Of a stretch of 64,000 bases of DNA, positions 60,313-64,000 are shown in pieces (the first letter of the stretch is position 1; every line of letters begins with the position of its first letter). The notes below the pieces were generated by a model. It saw only the letters and a program-made list of their open reading frames with translations. It ran no database searches and was not told the DNA's origin. Made by a program: the position numbers and the translations under genes. This DNA comes from Roseitranquillus sp963709765 (GTDB lineage: Bacteria; Pseudomonadota; Alphaproteobacteria; Rhodobacterales; Rhodobacteraceae): positions 124,001-188,000 of the forward strand of contig CAVPXL010000015.1 of assembly GCA_963709765.1 (NCBI GenBank), read 5' to 3'.

Positions 60313-60765
60313 ATGCGTGAAGTTCTCACCAAGTCGATGGCTCGCAACATATTCCTGGGCGGGTCACTGTTTTTCATCCTGATTTTCCTCGGGCTAACGC
60401 TTCATTCGCATCGATACATCCTGAATGTTTCGACCAATCAGAATGAGCTGAGCGAGGAGGTCGCGGCGGGCAAGCGCGTGTGGGAGAAACATGCCTGCAT
60501 CAACTGCCACACGATCCTGGGCGAGGGCGCCTACTTCGCGCCCGAGGTCGGCAATGTCATGACACGATGGGGGGTCCTCGACGACCCGGAGGGGGCGTTC
60601 GAAACCCTCAAGGGCTGGATGGAAGCGATGCCCACAGGCATCGAGGGGCGTCGGCAGATGCCCTATTTCGGCCTGACCGACGAGGATTACCGCAACCTCT
60701 CCGAATTCCTGCGCTGGACCGACAAGATCGACGCACAAGACTGGCCGCCGAACGACGCCGGCTGA
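60313..60765 (+). CDS. norC: Nitric oxide reductase subunit C (cytochrome c)
   Basis: NorC is a membrane-anchored c-type cytochrome that passes electrons to NorB. The 150-residue protein has one N-terminal membrane anchor (IFLGGSLFFILIFLGLTLHS), the c-haem site HACINCHTILGEGAYFAPEV and the distal methionine in RRQMPYFGLTDED. It is 15 bases before norB with AAGGA between them. An FNR/NnrR-like box lies about 78 bases upstream. Confidence 0.96.
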   Translation: MREVLTKSMARNIFLGGSLFFILIFLGLTLHSHRYILNVSTNQNELSEEVAAGKRVWEKHACINCHTILGEGAYFAPEVGNVMTRWGVLDDPEGAFETLKGWMEAMPTGIEGRRQMPYFGLTDEDYRNLSEFLRWTDKIDAQDWPPNDAG

Positions 60766-60780
60766 CGAAGGACATCACAG

Positions 60781-62145
60781 ATGAAATACGAAACACAGAT
60801 GATCGCGCGGTGGTACATCCTCGCCGCGCTGGCGGTCTTCGCCGTCCAGCTCACCTTCGGCCTTCTCGCCGGCTGGGTCTACGTGGCCCCGAACACCCTG
60901 TCGGAGCTTCTGCCGTTCAACATCATCAGGATGCTGCATACCAATGCGCTGGTCATCTGGATCCTGCTCGGATTCATGGGCGCGACCTATTTCATCCTGC
61001 CCGAAGAAGCCGAGCGCGAGATACATTCCCCCACCGTCGCCTACGTCCAGCTCGCGATCATGCTGATCGGGACGCTGGGGGCAGTCGTCACCTACATCTT
61101 CGGCCTCTTCGACACGAACCCGCTGTTGCGCACCGAGGGGCGTGAATTTCTCGAACAGCCCCTCTGGGTGAAGGCCGGCATCGTCGTTGCCGCCCTGATG
61201 TTCCTCTACAACGTCACCCTGACCTCGCTGAAGGGGCGCAAGACGGCGATCAACAACGTGCTTCTGATCGGGCTCTGGGGTCTGGCGCTGCTCTTTCTCA
61301 TTGCGTTCTACAACCCCGAGAACCTGAGCCTCGACAAGCAGTACTGGTGGTACGTCATCCACCTTTGGGTCGAGGGCGTATGGGAGCTGATCATGGCCTC
61401 CGTCCTGGCGTTCCTGATGCTCAAGCTCACAGGCGTCGATCGGGAGGTCGTCGAGAAGTGGCTCTACATCATCGTCGCCACGGCGCTCTTTTCGGGCATC
61501 CTTGGCACCGGGCACCACTATTACTGGATCGGGATGCCCGGTTACTGGCAGTGGATCGGCTCGATCTTCTCCGCGCTCGAGGTGGTTCCGTTCTTCGCGA
61601 TGATGGCCTTTGCCTTCGTCATGGTCTGGAAGGGGCGGCGCGATCACCCCAACAAGGCGGCGCTGCTCTGGTCGCTCGGCTGCGCCACGCTGGCCTTCTT
61701 CGGCGCCGGCGTCTGGGGCTTCATGCACACGCTGCACGGGGTGAACTACTACACCCACGGCACCCAGATCACCGCGGCGCACGCGCACCTCGCGTTCTTC
61801 GGGGCCTACGCCTGCCTGAATCTCGCGATCTTCACCTATGCCATGCCGATCCTGAAGGGGCGCGACCCCTACAACCAGGTGCTCAACATGGCGTCGTTCT
61901 GGCTGATGGCGGGAGGCATGTCCTTCATGACCTTCACGCTGACCTTCGCCGGGACAGTGCAGACGCACCTGCAGCGGGTGATGGGCATGTACTACATGGA
62001 CGTGCAGGACCAGCTGGCGATCTTCTACTGGATGCGGTTCGGCGCCGGTGTGGTCGTCTTCCTCGGCGCGGCCCTCTACATCTACTCCGTGCTCGTGCCG
62101 CGGCGCGAGGTGATCTCGGCCGAACCTTCCGTTGCAGCGGAATAG
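60781..62145 (+). CDS. norB: Nitric oxide reductase subunit B
   Basis: NorB, a haem-copper oxidase relative with a b3-FeB centre, reduces two nitric oxide molecules to nitrous oxide. The 454-residue, 12-span protein includes IRMLHTNALVIWILLGFMGA, the FeB histidine block GTGHHYYWIGMPGYWQWIG, the glutamates in HLWVEGVWELIMASVLAFLM and the haem-ligand block HGTQITAAHAHLAFFGAYA. All key residues look present. It follows norC and precedes norQ. Confidence 0.97.
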   Translation: MKYETQMIARWYILAALAVFAVQLTFGLLAGWVYVAPNTLSELLPFNIIRMLHTNALVIWILLGFMGATYFILPEEAEREIHSPTVAYVQLAIMLIGTLGAVVTYIFGLFDTNPLLRTEGREFLEQPLWVKAGIVVAALMFLYNVTLTSLKGRKTAINNVLLIGLWGLALLFLIAFYNPENLSLDKQYWWYVIHLWVEGVWELIMASVLAFLMLKLTGVDREVVEKWLYIIVATALFSGILGTGHHYYWIGMPGYWQWIGSIFSALEVVPFFAMMAFAFVMVWKGRRDHPNKAALLWSLGCATLAFFGAGVWGFMHTLHGVNYYTHGTQITAAHAHLAFFGAYACLNLAIFTYAMPILKGRDPYNQVLNMASFWLMAGGMSFMTFTLTFAGTVQTHLQRVMGMYYMDVQDQLAIFYWMRFGAGVVVFLGAALYIYSVLVPRREVISAEPSVAAE

Positions 62146-62167
62146 ACCGATGGACGGAGCGATGACG

Positions 62168-62953
62168 ATGGAAGGGGGCAACGCCCCCTTCTACCTTCCG
62201 GTCGGCGACGAATGCGACATCTTCGCGGCGGCCCATTCCCATCAACTGCCGCTGCTGCTGAAGGGCCCGACCGGGTGCGGAAAAACCCGCTTCGTCGCCC
62301 ATATGGCGGCGCAACTCGGGCGGCCCCTTTACACCGTTGCCTGCCACGACGACCTGTCGGCTGCCGATCTGATCGGGCGCTATCTGCTGCACGGGGGCGA
62401 GACGGTCTGGACCGACGGGCCGCTGACGCGCGCAGTCCGTGAGGGGGCGATCTGCTATCTCGACGAGGTTGTCGAGGCACGCAAGGACGTCACCGTCGTC
62501 CTGCACCCGCTGACCGACGATCGCCGGATCCTGCCCATCGACCGCACGGGCGAGACCCTGGAGGCGGGACCGGGCTTCATGCTCGTCGCGTCCTACAACC
62601 CGGGCTACCAGAACGTGCTGAAAACCTTGAAGCCGTCCACTCGGCAGAGGTTTCTCTCGGTCGAATTCGACTTTCCCGACCCGGTCCGCGAGGAGCGGAT
62701 CGTGGCGGAGGAAAGCGGGCTGGACGAAGCTCGTGTCAGGAATCTCGTGCGGCTCGCGGGAAAGCTGCGGGCCCTGCGCGGTCAGGATCTGGAAGAGGGC
62801 GTCTCGACGCGCCTGGTGGTCTATGCCGCGACGCTGATCGCGGGTGGGCTGCCGCTCGAGCGGGCGGTACGTGTGGCGATGATCGAACCGCTCACCGATG
62901 ATGCCGACGTGCGCCAGGGCCTGCTCGACCTGGCCATGACGATCTTCGGCTGA
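62168..62953 (+). CDS. norQ: NorQ, MoxR-type AAA+ ATPase for NorCB activation
   Basis: NorQ works with NorD to insert the non-haem iron (FeB) into NorB. The product (about 261 residues) has the P-loop LLKGPTGCGKTRFVAHMAAQ, the Walker B-like block GAICYLDEVVEARKDVTVVL and the sensor block LVASYNPGYQNVLKTLKPST, close to CbbQ/NirQ proteins. Several in-frame ATGs compete (62150, 62162, 62168); I chose 62168 because GGAG lies eight bases upstream. norD follows after ten bases. Confidence 0.93.
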   Translation: MEGGNAPFYLPVGDECDIFAAAHSHQLPLLLKGPTGCGKTRFVAHMAAQLGRPLYTVACHDDLSAADLIGRYLLHGGETVWTDGPLTRAVREGAICYLDEVVEARKDVTVVLHPLTDDRRILPIDRTGETLEAGPGFMLVASYNPGYQNVLKTLKPSTRQRFLSVEFDFPDPVREERIVAEESGLDEARVRNLVRLAGKLRALRGQDLEEGVSTRLVVYAATLIAGGLPLERAVRVAMIEPLTDDADVRQGLLDLAMTIFG

Positions 62954-62963
62954 TCCGTTGGGC

Positions 62964-64000
62964 GTGAGTTTCGAAATCGATCCGTGGGAGCCCGAAGAAA
63001 CCGTCGGCAAGGTCTGGCACGCGCTGGTTGACGGTCTCGACGCGCCCGAGGCGCACGAGGCCGCCGCCGTTTCGCTGGAGGCCATGTCGCAACGTCTTGC
63101 GGTACTGTTTCGGGGTCTCGGTGGCGACGGGGCGATCGAGATCCGGCCGGCCGCTGTCGAGGCCGGCGAACACCGGCTTTCCGCGCGGCGCCGGCTGGGT
63201 CATGTGACGGATCGTCAGGCGCGGGCCTCGTTCGACGGATCCGTCCTGCGGCTCCCTGCGGTCATCGACATCCTGTCGGAGCGGGAGGCCAATGCCGGCC
63301 TCTATCTCTGGCTCGCCGCCTCCGCGAGCCAGGCGCCTGCGCAGACATTCGAACCTGACGGGCTGCGGGCCGACCTGCTGGATATCGCCGCGGCAGAAGC
63401 GATGACGTCGCGCCTGCTGGAGGCGGCGCCGGGCCTTCGACGGCTGCAGTCACGTCTGGCGTCGGCGGTGCTTGCCGATCGCCGCGCTGTGACTCGACTC
63501 CCGGCCGAGGTGGCGGTCGAGGCACTGGTCCTCCGTCAATTGGGATCGCCCGAGCCGCTCCCCGACCTTGCGGAGCAGTACCGATCCGTGATGGCGGGTG
63601 GACCCGCCCGGGTGGGCGAACTGGCCGCGCCGCGCGGATATCGCCGGTTCAGGCCCGTGCCGCTCTGGCTTGCACGGCGCTCCGCCGAAGCCGGAGAGGG
63701 GGCGCTCGACGATTCCGATGGCGCCGGCGGCGAGCCCGGTGAGAACAAGCCGGGCGGTCACAAGGCCAAGCGCCGCAAGTCCGACCGCGTGAGCCGCCGC
63801 GACAGCCTCATCCTGCACAAGTTCGAGGCGATCCTGTCGTGGACCGACTTCCTGAACCTGAACCGGCGGGTCGACGATGACGACCCGGACAGCGCCAAGA
63901 AGGCGGCGGACGATCTGGACGAGATCACCCTGGGGCAGGTCTCGCAGAAGCCGGCGACGAAGTTGAAGCTGCACCTGGATCTGTCGCCGGCCGATGTCGA
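62964..64000 (+). CDS. norD: NorD, VWA-domain partner of NorQ (5' part)
   Basis: The gene runs off the right edge of the window; about 345 residues are present. From the GTG at 62964 the protein reads SFEIDPWEPEETVGKVWHAL, continues through an alpha-helical, arginine-rich region with PRGYRRFRPVPLWLARRSAE, and has an acidic linker (EGALDDSDGAGGEPGENKPG). The C-terminal von Willebrand A (MIDAS) domain is not in the window. NorD binds NorQ and helps load iron into NorB. No ATG is available near the start, so GTG use is inferred from distance and similarity. Confidence 0.88.
   Translation, partial: MSFEIDPWEPEETVGKVWHALVDGLDAPEAHEAAAVSLEAMSQRLAVLFRGLGGDGAIEIRPAAVEAGEHRLSARRRLGHVTDRQARASFDGSVLRLPAVIDILSEREANAGLYLWLAASASQAPAQTFEPDGLRADLLDIAAAEAMTSRLLEAAPGLRRLQSRLASAVLADRRAVTRLPAEVAVEALVLRQLGSPEPLPDLAEQYRSVMAGGPARVGELAAPRGYRRFRPVPLWLARRSAEAGEGALDDSDGAGGEPGENKPGGHKAKRRKSDRVSRRDSLILHKFEAILSWTDFLNLNRRVDDDDPDSAKKAADDLDEITLGQVSQKPATKLKLHLDLSPADV

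Overview
The window is GC-rich, tightly packed alphaproteobacterial chromosome and almost certainly comes from the Rhodobacterales (roseobacter/Paracoccus-like). The grounds are the purL-bolA-grxD neighbourhood, a gene-transfer-agent type lysis cassette inside a ccm operon, a VPLPA-CTERM sorting signal, an alphaproteobacterial SOS box (GAAC-N7-GAAC on the lexA strand), fused IorA-IorB, and a Paracoccus-style nirISECFDLGHJN plus norCBQD denitrification island. No insertion sequence, CRISPR array, rRNA operon or replication origin was seen. One tRNA (Pro-UGG) is present.

Layout. 0-12 kb: housekeeping and metabolism (YbdK-type ligase, mmsA, a CBS protein, coaD, a tiny DUF1127 protein, gap, tkt, zapA with a coiled-coil partner, grxD, bolA, purL), with a small-RNA candidate upstream of purL. 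12-17.4 kb: a LysR regulator divergent from a fused indolepyruvate:ferredoxin oxidoreductase, with a clean palindromic operator between them, then murI. 17.4-24.2 kb: argC, then ccmE, a five-gene phage-like lysis block (GH108 endolysin, holin, two very small peptides, a membrane protein), ccmF, ccmH and an enoyl-CoA hydratase. 24.3-31.7 kb: gltA, gltX, comEC, lexA, moeA, moaC. 31.7-39.8 kb: the trp/ppiD locus, where trpC and trpD are intact but trpG is a 161-nt remnant, trpE is a many-times frameshifted pseudogene with losses at conserved residues, the divergent polysaccharide deacetylase between them is broken, and ppiD carries one frameshift. 39.9-46.2 kb: an aminotransferase, gpt (frameshifted), two LysE exporters, fabI, pdxH, a double cold-shock-domain protein, a DUF192 protein and tRNA-Pro.

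46.2-64 kb: denitrification. Read leftwards from 56.05 kb: nirS (cytochrome cd1 nitrite reductase), then the d1-haem biosynthesis genes nirE, C, F, DL (fused), G, H, J, N, ending in a CbiX-like protein. Read rightwards: nirI, nirX, a class I cytochrome c that probably feeds electrons to NirS and NorC, then norC, norB, norQ and norD (cut by the window edge). FNR/NnrR-type boxes lie between nirS and nirI and upstream of norC, so the island is probably induced under low oxygen and nitric oxide. Together these genes would reduce nitrite to nitric oxide and then to nitrous oxide. The ccm genes at 18-23 kb supply c-haem attachment and moeA/moaC supply molybdenum cofactor, both needed for respiratory denitrification.

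Caution: single-base indels interrupt the VPLPA-CTERM gene, ppiD, gpt, nirN (three) and nirS. Several sit in short homopolymers of otherwise well-conserved genes, which fits assembly error as well as real decay. The trpE/trpG damage is different because it also includes a large deletion and changes at near-invariant residues.
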